A stretch of DNA of 64,000 bases from Aquimarina sp. Aq78 (lineage in GTDB: Bacteria > Bacteroidota > Bacteroidia > Flavobacteriales > Flavobacteriaceae), in contig NZ_OMKA01000024.1 in the NCBI RefSeq assembly GCF_900299525.1, forward strand, positions 186,001 to 250,000. Direction: 5' to 3'. The notes under the pieces are model-generated. The model worked only from the letters and a program-made list of their open reading frames with translations, was not told the DNA's origin and made no database searches. Within the stretch, counting starts at the first letter, position 1. Every line of letters starts with the position of its first letter. The translations under genes were made by a program, and so were the position numbers. Below are positions 19,879-28,907 of the stretch, one piece after another.

Positions 19879-20748
19879 ATGAAAGCTATTTTAGTTTTAG
19901 TAGTAATTACTGCTTTTTCGGTACAATTATGTACTTCACAAAAATCAAGTTTTACAAAGTCATTAAAGAATCCAAAACTGATAAAACTGTGGGAAACCGA
20001 TACCGTTTTAAATGATTTAGAATCTGCTATTTATGACAAAAGGAATACTATACTTTATGTTACAAGCATTAATGGACATTGGATGAAACCTAACGGAAAA
20101 GGGTTTATAAGTAAAGTTGATATAAACGGAAAAATCAAAAACCATAAATGGATTGATAACATCGAAGGACCAACAGGAACAGCTATTTACAAGGATAAGT
20201 TATTTGTTGCAGATTTTGATACTGTTTTAGAGATCGATATAAATACATCAAAAATAGTTAAGAGACATAAAATTGAAGGTACAGAACGTATCAATGATTT
20301 AACATCAAGCGAAGATGGAGCTATCTATGGAAGTGGAACAAAAAGCGGAAAATTATTCGTCCTAAAAGATGGAATAGTAACCATTTTAAAGAATGATTTA
20401 GAATGGCCAAACGGAGTGTTATATGAAAAAGGGAATATCCTCATTGGCCTGGGAGACAAGACAATTAAGAGCTATAACTTAAAAACCAAAACCTCAAAAA
20501 CAGTAACAAAAGACATATCAAACCCAGATGGAATTATAGCCATTGGTAATGACGATTATTTAATTTCGAGTTGGGAAGGAATGATACATTATGTAACTAA
20601 AAATGGTGATAAAACCATGCTTTTGGATACTACGAAAGAAAAAGTTAATTCTGCCGACATTGCCTACATCCCCGAATTAAAAATGGTATTAGTACCTGCT
20701 ATGTTACAACATAAATTAACTGCTTATCGACTTATAGATGAAAACTAA
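19879..20748 (+). CDS. Secreted SMP-30/gluconolactonase-like beta-propeller protein
   Basis: 289 residues from ATG 19879. The longer frame begins at a TTG with no signal-peptide logic, whereas this start gives a clean signal peptide (hydrophobic 4-18). The body shows SMP-30/LRE-like propeller features: DLESAIYD, the GPTGTAIYKDKLFVAD segment, NDLTSSEDG, EWPNGVLYE and NPDGIIAIG, which carry the usual metal-binding Glu/Asn/Asp positions. It probably acts outside the inner membrane as a lactonase-like or binding protein. It overlaps the next gene by 11 bases, implying one operon. Confidence 0.7.
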   Translation: MKAILVLVVITAFSVQLCTSQKSSFTKSLKNPKLIKLWETDTVLNDLESAIYDKRNTILYVTSINGHWMKPNGKGFISKVDINGKIKNHKWIDNIEGPTGTAIYKDKLFVADFDTVLEIDINTSKIVKRHKIEGTERINDLTSSEDGAIYGSGTKSGKLFVLKDGIVTILKNDLEWPNGVLYEKGNILIGLGDKTIKSYNLKTKTSKTVTKDISNPDGIIAIGNDDYLISSWEGMIHYVTKNGDKTMLLDTTKEKVNSADIAYIPELKMVLVPAMLQHKLTAYRLIDEN

Positions 20749-22918
20749 ACTATTCATTTTTTTAACGGTCATCGGTTTCTATTTCTGCGGATATGCTCAA
20801 AATAAAACAATTCCTTTTTCTGTAGAATCTGTAAAAATTGACGGAAAATTGAATGAACCTATTTGGCAAAATATTCAAATGTTTACAGATTTTAATAATT
20901 ATTACCCTAACGATGAAGGTAAAGTATTAAACAAAACAGAAGTGAGGGTATTTCATGATGGTAAAAATCTCTATATAGGTGTTGAATATTACGATACGAC
21001 ATTACAAAGTAAAATTAGCACATTAAAGCGTGATAATCATGGAGATGCTGTTGTAAGTAGTGATGCTTTTGGAATTATACTTGATCCATTCAATAAAGAA
21101 AATAACGGCTATTATTTTACACTGAACGCAGCAAATACACAAGTAGATGCGCTGGTAGACTTTAACGGAACAGACTACAATTTTAATGAAAGCTGGAATG
21201 CCATTTGGTATTCGCAAACTTCGGTTGAAGGAACTAAAAAAGTATATGAAATAGAAATTCCGTTTAAAGCATTAAATTTTGATATAAATAACAATACTTG
21301 GGGAATTCAATTCTTCTATAGAGATTTTAAAACAAATTTATGGATGACATATACCGATATGTCACGTAACTTTTTTCAGTTTGATTTACGTTTTACAGAA
21401 GATGTGACTATTGAAAATTTACCCAAAACCAATACTTCAAAATTTATGTTAGTGCCTTCGGTAGCGTATAATTACGAAAAAGATGTCCCTAATAATACAG
21501 ATGAATCTACCTTTAAACCAAGCATAGATGCACAGTATAATATCACGTCTTCATTACGATTAGATACGACTATTAATCCTGATTTTTCGCAAGTAGATGT
21601 TGACCAACAAGTAGTTAATTTAACCCGTTTTGCAGTTAATTTTCCAGAACGAAGAAATTTCTTTTTAGAAAACAGTGATTTGTTTAATAATTTAGGAGCC
21701 TTTGGTGTCAATCCATTTTACTCTCGAATAATCGGCGGAACGACCGATATGCAATTTGGATTAAAACTTTCGGGAAATGTTTCGCCTAATACACGTATCG
21801 GAATTTTAAATGCTCAAACCGAAAAAGCCGATGGAAACGACGCACAAAATTATGCTGTTGTGGTGGGTCGACAAAAATTATCAAGAGCTTTTACAACCAC
21901 AGCATATTGGATAAACAGACAACAAACCAACAGATTTGATTTTAAGAACGATTACAACCAAGTTTTTGGCTTGAACTTAAATTACAAATCAAAAAACAAT
22001 TTATGGTCAGCACAGACGAACTACGGAAAAAGCTTTAGCAATAATATCAATTCAAACAATAACTTTTTCAATATCGAAGGACAATACAACACACGAAAAA
22101 CTTATGTTAAAGGTGCATTTAAAACGGTAGACAAAAACTTTATAGCCGATGTTGGTTTTACACCAAGACTTTATAATTATGATGCCATAAACAACCTGGT
22201 CATTCGGGATTCGTATTTAGATTCTTATTTCGTTTTTCAAAAAAATTATTATCCAATAAAATCTAATTCTATAGATCGTTTTCGTTATTTGTCGGTAGTA
22301 AATGATACGTTTTGGAATAGCAAAGGCACACTTACCGAGATGTCTACAGTATTAGGTAATTCAGTCTGGTTTAAGAAGAATTTGTCATCTTTATTTTTCA
22401 ATTTGACACATAATTACTTCAATCTTCAATACGGATTTGATATTTTAAATAGTGGTAATCCTATTCAACCAGATATTTACAATACTATTGATGCTAAAAT
22501 TGGATACGATAACCGTTCAAGTAATAAAAACTTCTATTATGCAACGGAAGTTTTTCATGGCGGATATTTTAATGGAAAAAGAAGTGGTTTTGAAACTGTT
22601 TTAGGATATCGACTTTTACCTTTTGCGCAGTTAAACATTAATTATTCATTGAATCATATTGATCTTAAACATCTAGGAAAAGACACATTTCATTTAGCGC
22701 GTTTTACAGGTGAAGTATTTTTTAGTAATCGTTTGAATTGGACAACCTATGTGCAGTATAATACTCAACAAAATAACTTCAATATCAACAGTCGTTTACA
22801 ATGGGAATATAAACCTTTATCATATATCTATTTTGTCGTTACCGATAACTTCAATAAACGTATCTCAAGAACAAATTGGGGTGTGGCATTTAAAGCCAAT
22901 TATCGTTTTGATTTTTAA
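20738..22918 (+). CDS. DUF5916 outer-membrane protein with CBM9-like N-terminal domain
   Basis: 726 residues. The signal peptide is at 1-20 (ending GYAQ). A CBM9-like/DOMON beta-sandwich covers about 22-215 (VKIDGKLNEPIWQN, GKNLYIGVEYYD, FKALNFD), followed by a DUF5916 beta-barrel-like region rich in alternating aromatic strands and ending in YRFDF. Such proteins are common in Flavobacteriia and thought to sit in the outer membrane. The ligand is unknown. Its start overlaps the SMP-30-like gene. Confidence 0.8.
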   Translation: MKTKLFIFLTVIGFYFCGYAQNKTIPFSVESVKIDGKLNEPIWQNIQMFTDFNNYYPNDEGKVLNKTEVRVFHDGKNLYIGVEYYDTTLQSKISTLKRDNHGDAVVSSDAFGIILDPFNKENNGYYFTLNAANTQVDALVDFNGTDYNFNESWNAIWYSQTSVEGTKKVYEIEIPFKALNFDINNNTWGIQFFYRDFKTNLWMTYTDMSRNFFQFDLRFTEDVTIENLPKTNTSKFMLVPSVAYNYEKDVPNNTDESTFKPSIDAQYNITSSLRLDTTINPDFSQVDVDQQVVNLTRFAVNFPERRNFFLENSDLFNNLGAFGVNPFYSRIIGGTTDMQFGLKLSGNVSPNTRIGILNAQTEKADGNDAQNYAVVVGRQKLSRAFTTTAYWINRQQTNRFDFKNDYNQVFGLNLNYKSKNNLWSAQTNYGKSFSNNINSNNNFFNIEGQYNTRKTYVKGAFKTVDKNFIADVGFTPRLYNYDAINNLVIRDSYLDSYFVFQKNYYPIKSNSIDRFRYLSVVNDTFWNSKGTLTEMSTVLGNSVWFKKNLSSLFFNLTHNYFNLQYGFDILNSGNPIQPDIYNTIDAKIGYDNRSSNKNFYYATEVFHGGYFNGKRSGFETVLGYRLLPFAQLNINYSLNHIDLKHLGKDTFHLARFTGEVFFSNRLNWTTYVQYNTQQNNFNINSRLQWEYKPLSYIYFVVTDNFNKRISRTNWGVAFKANYRFDF

Positions 22919-23008
22919 ATTATAAGGCTATAATAATTAGGTTAATACCAACCGATATGATCAATAACAAGTTCTATCTGGCATATAAAGAACAATAAAA
23001 AAGAACAG

Positions 23009-24043
23009 ATGAAATCTAGAAAATTAGTAAGTATAAGCATTGCACTAATATTTTTAATAGTAAGCATAACAGGAGTTTTAATGTATATAAAACCTTATTA
23101 CAAAATTACGGCATCAATGCATACAGTTTTTGGTTTTCTATTTTCGATTTTGGTAGTTTTTCATATCACCAACAATATAAAGCCATTAAAAATGTATAGT
23201 ATAAATTCAAAGAATAACTTTTTGAATGTTCGTTTTATCACATTACTTTTTATTGCAGGAATTTTGTTCACAGGATTGTTATTTAATGTTTCTGGATTTA
23301 ACAAAATTTATGATTTCGGAAATGAATATCGTAATAGTCTACAAGGAAAAGAAACGTTAGAAGACGGAACGCAAAGTATTAACATAAAAAATGAAATTAA
23401 CGAAGTTACGGTAGAGATAGATGTAAAAATAGGGGACGCATTTCGTTATGCAATGATGGTAATTTGGGTAGAAGATATAGACGGAAATTATATTGAAAGT
23501 TTATTTGTACCCAAATCTATTGCAACAAGCAAGTATGTAAATGGTAAACCAGACAAAAACGGAATTTGGAAACCCGCTATTGTTCGTCGTCCAGAATCGC
23601 TACCATATTGGTCGCACAAAAGAGGCATTAGAGCTTCTGACGGATTATTTATTCCTTTAAGAAAAGCTTACGATATCGATGCTGTTTCTGGTGCAACTCC
23701 AACCTATGATTTCATCATTAATTCTAAAGCGAAACTTGGAAAATTGAAAAAGTTTAGAGTTTTAATGGAGGTCAATCAATCATTTAACTGGAACAAATAT
23801 TATAGTAAAGATCGTTTTCCAAATGATAGTATTTATAGTGGTTCAGGTAGAGTTGGTCAACCTGCTATTGTTTATGCAGTTGATGTAGATTTAGATAAAT
23901 TTGGGCTGTCTAAGAACTTTTTATTCGAGCCAATTGGGCATAGTCATCATTCAGGAAAAACAGATGAGTTGTTTACTGATATGTCTAACATCACAACAGC
24001 ATTAGATATTATTGATAGAGGTATTGTAAAAATTGTTAAATAA
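23009..24043 (+). CDS. DUF4405-type membrane protein with extracytoplasmic domain
   Basis: 344 residues. Three hydrophobic helices (about 8-26, 32-52, 75-92) include conserved His residues (MHTVFGF, VFHITNN), as in DUF4405/cytochrome b561-like membrane domains. The remaining 240 residues lie outside and include FRYAMMVIWVEDIDGNYIESLFVPKS and DAVSGATPTYDF, which resembles DUF2271 or FMN-binding (SGAT) regions. A membrane redox role is plausible but inferred. It may be co-transcribed with the DUF5916 gene 90 bases upstream. Confidence 0.55.
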   Translation: MKSRKLVSISIALIFLIVSITGVLMYIKPYYKITASMHTVFGFLFSILVVFHITNNIKPLKMYSINSKNNFLNVRFITLLFIAGILFTGLLFNVSGFNKIYDFGNEYRNSLQGKETLEDGTQSINIKNEINEVTVEIDVKIGDAFRYAMMVIWVEDIDGNYIESLFVPKSIATSKYVNGKPDKNGIWKPAIVRRPESLPYWSHKRGIRASDGLFIPLRKAYDIDAVSGATPTYDFIINSKAKLGKLKKFRVLMEVNQSFNWNKYYSKDRFPNDSIYSGSGRVGQPAIVYAVDVDLDKFGLSKNFLFEPIGHSHHSGKTDELFTDMSNITTALDIIDRGIVKIVK

Positions 24044-24056
24044 TAAAATTGAAGAT

Positions 24057-24170
24057 ATGCTAACTTATCTCGATTCTACTTTAAATTCTCTTGAACCTGA
24101 AAAAAGAAGAAATATTAGAAAAAGTAAAGAAGATTTTCAAAAGCAAACCTTTTCCTATATAGCTAAATAA
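24057..24170 (+). CDS. Possible 37-residue protein
   Basis: A short ATG-to-TAA frame starting 13 bases after the DUF4405 gene encodes a charged, probably helical peptide (NSLEPEKRRNIRKSKEDF). No family is recognised. It may be a real small gene, a remnant, or chance. Confidence 0.2.
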   Translation: MLTYLDSTLNSLEPEKRRNIRKSKEDFQKQTFSYIAK

Positions 24171-24238
24171 CGAATTTAAATTTTTTAATACTGATTATTG
24201 GCAATTTATAATCTTAGTATTATTTTACAAAAATCAAT

Positions 24239-24297
24239 AATCCCTTGTAAAAACTAGTTTTCACAAGGGATTTTAATTAGTAGTGACCCCAGAGGGA
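24239..24297 (-). repeat. Terminator hairpin plus degenerate tRNA 3' end (scar copy 1)
   Basis: On the minus strand a sequence like the last bases of a tRNA (TCCCTCTGGGGTCAC) is followed after a short AT spacer by a perfect hairpin with arms AATCCCTTGT and ACAAGGGATT. A similar unit lies at 33129-33188. The rest of the tRNA is absent, as expected for a displaced attachment-site end. Confidence 0.55.
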
Positions 24298-24440
24298 AAG
24301 AATTCAAATTTTTTAGAAGAAGATATTGCCTTAATCATTAGACTATCAGTCAATTTAAAAAATCATTATTTGACATGATATTTATACTTATTCATTAAAA
24401 AGCTCTATTCTTTCATTATCATTTATAATAAAATCTGAAT

Positions 24441-24489
24441 CTTAAGACTTATAACCCAAAGGTCACAGATTCGAGTCCTGTTCCTTGAT
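24441..24489 (+). pseudogene. tRNA 3'-half-like remnant (Met/Ile CAT type, degenerate)
   Basis: The segment reads as an anticodon loop (CTTATAA) with the right 3' stem (CCC), an AAGGTC variable region and a T arm around TTCGAGT (ACAGA / CCTGT, one mismatch). No matching 5' half or D arm precedes it. It is most like tRNAs with a CATAACCC anticodon arm. It is probably another integration scar. Confidence 0.4.
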
Positions 24490-24572
24490 ATCGTATAACA
24501 TCTTGAAATTAAAAAAGTTATTTTGTTTATAGAGATCTCTTTTGCAAAACTATTACGAAAATTGATAGAATT

Positions 24573-26027
24573 TTATTCTAAAAATATGATTTCTGAATCA
24601 AAACTTACACCTTCTATAATAAGTTTTAGAGGTTTTGTAAAAATTGTAGGGCTATTACTATGTGTTAAAGGGAATTTGAAAAACCAATTAGAATTAGCAC
24701 CTCTACAATTATCTAGTGGACCGATGAATTCAATGCCCTCTAAAGCATAGAGTTCATTGTACTCTCCATAATTATACAAATCATCTACCTTATTAAATAC
24801 AGTATTATTAACCACATTACCGTTTTTGTCTTGCCACTGAAAGCTGTCCACTTTTCTTATTTTGATCCCACAAAAGTTCTTAGGAAGAATAATATTTCCA
24901 TTATTATCAAAGTAATGGTACATAGAATCATTACTTCTCAATGCATCTCTATGAATACTTATCCGAGGAGTCTGGATATCATCAGGAGCGTTGGTGAAGT
25001 CGACAATGATTCTATTATTATCGTTTATACTTATATAATCAGGGATAACGTCTTCATTTTGGGTAGAACCTCCACCTCCAGTAGAACCTCCAGAAGAATC
25101 TGTTCCTGCTTTATCCATCATAAAATCAAATTCATCAAGTTTCATAGCATTTTTTACCCGTATTCTATAAGATCTTTTTTTTGATGCATTTTTATAAAAA
25201 CTATATGCTTTGGTTTTGTTTGCGGGTATTTCAATACCTTGTTGGATTGACACTTTAATTGGTTTCCAAACACCATCTTTTTTAAATTCGAAATACAATA
25301 CTGGGCCACGATATGCTGTGCAGGGAGGACTATCACAAATAATATTAGGAAGATAATGATCATTGTTTGAATTCTGAACAGATCTAGCACATATTTTTCC
25401 TCTCCATTTTTTAATATTGTTAAAAGTAGCCGAATACCGATATCTCTTCCCTTTTTGACACATATCATCAGAAAGGTTATTGCAGTCATTTGTAAAACTG
25501 GAATATGTAAGTGGTTTTTTGTCTAATTTTACAAATTCTGGGTTTCCTAAAAATCCTCCAGCAATAGCACTGGTAAAATTACTGTTTTTGCACGCAATCA
25601 CAGGGCTAGGCGTAGGGTTTTCGAACCCTTTAGTATATTTTTGAACCTGATTCCTTGCCCATCCCTGAGGTTTGGAAGAGGTTTTGCCCAGAACCTGATT
25701 CATCTGTAAAAATGCTGGAACTACATCTTCAGGTTTGGATAATGCCCAAAAAATTTCTGCTTCGGATAATTCTTTTCCCGTAATAGCAATAATGTTTTCG
25801 AGAACCGAGCAATTAGAACAATTGCTCTCTTCGAGAATAAAAACCTCATCTATTTCATGTTTGAAGAATGAAATTTTATTTTCGTTTTCTAGAGTTATCG
25901 AAACATTTTGATCCCCCTCAAGAGATTGTCGTATAGTATCTTCTCTCATTACATCGGCTTTTTCACATGAAAGGAAACCAAGTATAACTAACATAAAAAT
26001 AATGTCTATGATTTTAATTGTTTTCAT
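24573..26027 (-). CDS. Secreted lipoprotein of unknown function
   Basis: 484 residues with a lipoprotein signal (lipobox ending at Cys21, LGFLSC). A Cys-rich N-terminal half (SNCSNCS, DCNNLSDDMCQ) and a basic segment near 270-290 precede a Gly/Ser linker (about 305-318), then an Asp/Asn-rich C-terminal domain of about 165 residues. No family is recognised. Linker and Cys content suggest a two-domain secreted or surface protein. Its upstream 60 bases resemble those of the astacin gene nearby. Confidence 0.6.
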   Translation of the reverse strand: MKTIKIIDIIFMLVILGFLSCEKADVMREDTIRQSLEGDQNVSITLENENKISFFKHEIDEVFILEESNCSNCSVLENIIAITGKELSEAEIFWALSKPEDVVPAFLQMNQVLGKTSSKPQGWARNQVQKYTKGFENPTPSPVIACKNSNFTSAIAGGFLGNPEFVKLDKKPLTYSSFTNDCNNLSDDMCQKGKRYRYSATFNNIKKWRGKICARSVQNSNNDHYLPNIICDSPPCTAYRGPVLYFEFKKDGVWKPIKVSIQQGIEIPANKTKAYSFYKNASKKRSYRIRVKNAMKLDEFDFMMDKAGTDSSGGSTGGGGSTQNEDVIPDYISINDNNRIIVDFTNAPDDIQTPRISIHRDALRSNDSMYHYFDNNGNIILPKNFCGIKIRKVDSFQWQDKNGNVVNNTVFNKVDDLYNYGEYNELYALEGIEFIGPLDNCRGANSNWFFKFPLTHSNSPTIFTKPLKLIIEGVSFDSEIIFLE

Positions 26028-26082
26028 AAGTGTTTGATTTTAAAAGTTAATATTTATAAAAGATTACCGGTAATACGTTTGT

Positions 26083-26427
26083 TTATTTCCACCATAATGC
26101 TGCAAATCGATGCTTAGACCCTTCACCATAACCAGTTATCGATTTTAGATCATAGTCTTTTTTAGTGTTCTTTTCGAAAGTTTCTAAATATTTTATTGGC
26201 CCCTTACCAACGACGTACCTGTATTTCTGCTGCTGCTTTATAAAAATGGCAGTACAATAGTTTTTACCTTTATGAGTATAGGCATTCACAGATACAGGAA
26301 TCATTCCTTTATTTTCCATATCGTCTATTGTTGGTTTCAGATTTGATATAAGTAAAGAATACTTCACTTTCCAATTAGAATTTGGTGCTTTCTTAAATGA
26401 GGCTGCAAATATTTCATTTCTGCAATC
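26083..26427 (-). pseudogene. C-terminal remnant of a BTRD1-repeat protein
   Basis: The open frame runs from just after a stop (26428-26430) to a TAA at 26083. It holds the tail of one repeat (NEIFAASFKKAPNSNW) and two further repeats of the bacterial tandem repeat domain 1 pattern: a helix with G-x-x-P-V-S-V-x-x-Y then YCTAIFIK, and SITGYGEG then RFAALWWK. There is no ATG near the start; only a GTG at 26367 would start inside repeat one. Because the repeat pattern extends upstream of any start, I read it as the 3' end of a broken gene. BTRD1 repeats usually follow serine beta-lactamase-like domains, and such an N-terminal fragment lies at 27390-27719. Confidence 0.6.
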
Positions 26428-26467
26428 TTAGCTACAAGTGCTATCTGGGGCAATATTTGTACATAGG

Positions 26468-27346
26468 TTAATTATAAATTTTATTTACAATTTTAATATC
26501 TCTACCACTAAGCGCATCTCTTTGAACAGAAAATGTACTTCCGTCCTTTTTTACAATAGTAGGCAATCCATTTTTAGAAAAGTAATAAGACCCATACATC
26601 ATAATAGATTTAAAATTAAATTTATTATTTCTTACTGCTGAAGGGGCTTGAGGATAAAAATTACCTAAGGCATATAATTTTATATTTTGATAATTTACAG
26701 TGATGTAATCATTATATTTAGGATGCGACTGTTCATGGAATAAACCAATAGCATGCCCTATTTCATGGATAGTATTTCCTCTGGTACAAGCATCAGCTAA
26801 AAATATACTTTGGACACCTCCTGTTTTTCCCAATGCTGACTTACATACATCATCGCTTCTACGAAAACGAATATAATCTACTTGATTATCTCTTAAAACA
26901 AACCTAAGTTTAGTATAAGTTTCCCAGTGAGCTATAGCTGAAAGAATTCGATTTATATTTGGCAAATTATTGTCAATGGTATAAGGGATTTCATAGCTAT
27001 TTCCTACTTTAGGCCAATGTTTTGATACCATATTTGTTATGGTTCCTTTAACATTGACATTATTAGATTTTTTTATTTGTTCTTTAGACAATATAATATC
27101 TCCTAGTTCATATTGTCCGTCAATTTCTTCGAATGTAACATCTTTACCGAAATATTTCTGAGTAACTTGTTTTCCTCTTAGCGAACCTGTATAGATTTCT
27201 GGTGTGGCAGGAGAATTTAATGAGCTTTCAGCCACATCATCGGGTATATGCTCTTTTTGGCAACTTATGTACATAGAAATGAGTATGATTGTTGAGATTA
27301 TGAGAAGGTATTTGTTCAACTTTGAAATGATTTTTGATTTTTTCAT
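26468..27346 (-). CDS. Astacin-family (M12A) zinc metalloprotease lipoprotein
   Basis: 292 residues. A lipoprotein signal ends at Cys29 (YISC). The zinc site HEIGHAIGLFHE is at 194-205, with His194, His198 and His204 as ligands and Glu195 as catalyst. The Met-turn SIMMYG is at 247-252. The N-terminal region (about 50-125) looks like a short propeptide. Cys168 and Cys187 could form a disulfide. It would cleave proteins at the cell surface or outside. It sits between the two ends of a broken serine hydrolase gene on the same strand. Confidence 0.9.
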   Translation of the reverse strand: MKKSKIISKLNKYLLIISTIILISMYISCQKEHIPDDVAESSLNSPATPEIYTGSLRGKQVTQKYFGKDVTFEEIDGQYELGDIILSKEQIKKSNNVNVKGTITNMVSKHWPKVGNSYEIPYTIDNNLPNINRILSAIAHWETYTKLRFVLRDNQVDYIRFRRSDDVCKSALGKTGGVQSIFLADACTRGNTIHEIGHAIGLFHEQSHPKYNDYITVNYQNIKLYALGNFYPQAPSAVRNNKFNFKSIMMYGSYYFSKNGLPTIVKKDGSTFSVQRDALSGRDIKIVNKIYN

Positions 27347-27389
27347 GATTTTTGATTTTATCGTTTATAATCAGTTTGTGGTAATACAT

Positions 27390-27719
27390 TTATTTATGCC
27401 TTGGGCTAAAAACAGAACCTATTCCTGAGGCAACATTCGTTTTCATAGGTAGATTTCCATCTCCTGGTATTTTAGCCCAGCCACCAGATACTTTGGCTTG
27501 AATCCCTTTCTTATTTCCTACAACCAGAGAATATCCTTTTACTTTATTGAATAGTTTCTGATGAATTATTTCATTAAATAAAGCGTCATTGAATACAAAA
27601 GGTACTACTTCAATCTCTCTTGTAGCATTATCCAGACATTTGATGGTTTCTGTATTATATGCATGGGTAAATGCGATACATCCGCATAATAGCGTTAGTA
27701 TTAGAGTTATTTTTTTCAT
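27390..27719 (-). pseudogene. N-terminal fragment of a serine beta-lactamase-like hydrolase
   Basis: A 109-codon frame with a signal peptide (1-20, ending THAY) and then the first part of a class C beta-lactamase-like domain. GYSLVVGNKKG resembles the first beta-strand, and MKTNVASGIGSV is the approach to the catalytic SxxK motif. The frame ends right there (FSPRHK, stop), so the catalytic Ser-x-x-Lys and everything after are missing. It is therefore inactive. The matching C-terminal repeats may be those at 26083-26427. Confidence 0.6.
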
Positions 27720-27771
27720 TTTATTATATTCTTAAAAGTTCTGATTTAATGAAGTTGTTGTAATTGCACTT

Positions 27772-28710
27772 TCACTCAAAGCAATCTTTAATAAATTCGA
27801 TTAAGGGTGGAGTAATGATCATTTCATTTTTTTCACCAATAGCACTATTAATTTCAGAATGTGTATAAACACTTCCATCGACTTGAGAAACCGAAATTGA
27901 AGCATTTTTCAATGCTTCAATAAACTGATTTGCAACTGCTTTTCTCTCATCAGATCCTCTTTTGGCAATAAAGAAATTTGGGTAAGAAGTATTATGTATC
28001 AGATTATGTATGGGTGAGGCATCTATATATTGAGATTGATTTACTCCAAATGCGTTAATATATAGTCTATTTTCATATTTGTTACCCACTATTTGTTCTA
28101 AAACATCATACCCTTCTGTGTCTATAGAAGCTACTCCTTTAATAATAGAAGATGATATCCCTTGTTTTTCTAAAAAACTTTTATTTGTACCTGTTAGCGA
28201 TACCAAATGAGCACCGGCACTATGGCCCAAAAACGCTATCTTCTCAGGATTTCCTCCATATTGATCAATATTATCATAAACCCATTCTATAGCATCTGCT
28301 ACATCGTTATTGTGGTCTGGATATTTTACTCTGTTTATATTAAATAATTGATAGGGAAATGGGCTAAGTCTATAATTAAGGCTTATAAAAAGCCAATTTT
28401 GCGATTGAAACAAGGATACTTTCTTCTCGATGTTATTTTTTTTATCACCTAAACACCAACCGCCACCATGAACATAAATGACAATTGGCTTTTTCTTATC
28501 TGTGTCTTTAGTATAATAGATATCCAAGCTTAAAAGATTCGGATCTACCCCATTAATAGATTTGTATTCAATGGTTTTTTCTTTATTTAATGAGTTATCT
28601 GCAAAGACATATTTAAATTTTGAAGATTCATCAAATGCAGTATTATCATCCTTATCACAAGAGCATAATAACAGAATACCATAAGCTAATAGTATAAACA
28701 TTTTTCTCAT
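27772..28710 (-). CDS. Alpha/beta-hydrolase (esterase-like) lipoprotein
   Basis: 312 residues. Lipobox ending at Cys18 (LLLCSC). The oxyanion motif HGGGW is at 81-85 and the nucleophile elbow GHSAGAH at 162-168 with Ser164. A C-terminal His near 284 (YTHSEIN) and an Asp in the 254-256 region (GSDERK) could complete the triad. This is the BD-FAE/carboxylesterase type that removes acyl groups from small esters or glycans. It is membrane-anchored, probably on the periplasmic or outer face. The substrate is unknown. Confidence 0.85.
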   Translation of the reverse strand: MRKMFILLAYGILLLCSCDKDDNTAFDESSKFKYVFADNSLNKEKTIEYKSINGVDPNLLSLDIYYTKDTDKKKPIVIYVHGGGWCLGDKKNNIEKKVSLFQSQNWLFISLNYRLSPFPYQLFNINRVKYPDHNNDVADAIEWVYDNIDQYGGNPEKIAFLGHSAGAHLVSLTGTNKSFLEKQGISSSIIKGVASIDTEGYDVLEQIVGNKYENRLYINAFGVNQSQYIDASPIHNLIHNTSYPNFFIAKRGSDERKAVANQFIEALKNASISVSQVDGSVYTHSEINSAIGEKNEMIITPPLIEFIKDCFE

Positions 28711-28907
28711 AATGCTAAATTTTAAAGAGTTATGACTTAATAAAACTGATGGGGATGGGTTATTTCAAAAAAAGAAATCTCAATTTTTATATAAATAATG
28801 TACGCAAGCTAGTGAATATGAAGTGTAGTGTATTGTACTCTGGTTACCAAAACCTGTACTGTAGTTACATGTGCAGGAAAGTATAATAAAATAAGGGCGT
28901 AAGAGAA

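Larger units (their letters stand above)
24171..24572. other. Gene-free stretch with tRNA-derived scars
   Basis: No convincing gene. It holds a terminator hairpin joined to a short tRNA 3'-end-like sequence on the minus strand (24239-24297) and a tRNA 3'-half-like sequence on the plus strand (24441-24489), each listed separately. Confidence 0.5.

Noticed and set aside
19779..20015. A 78-codon plus-strand frame overlapping the SMP-30-like gene start
   Set aside because: It overlaps in another frame the signal peptide and first domain of a well-supported gene.
25154..25489. A second minus-strand frame inside the 484-residue lipoprotein gene
   Set aside because: It lies wholly inside the longer lipoprotein frame, which has a signal peptide and even coding character.
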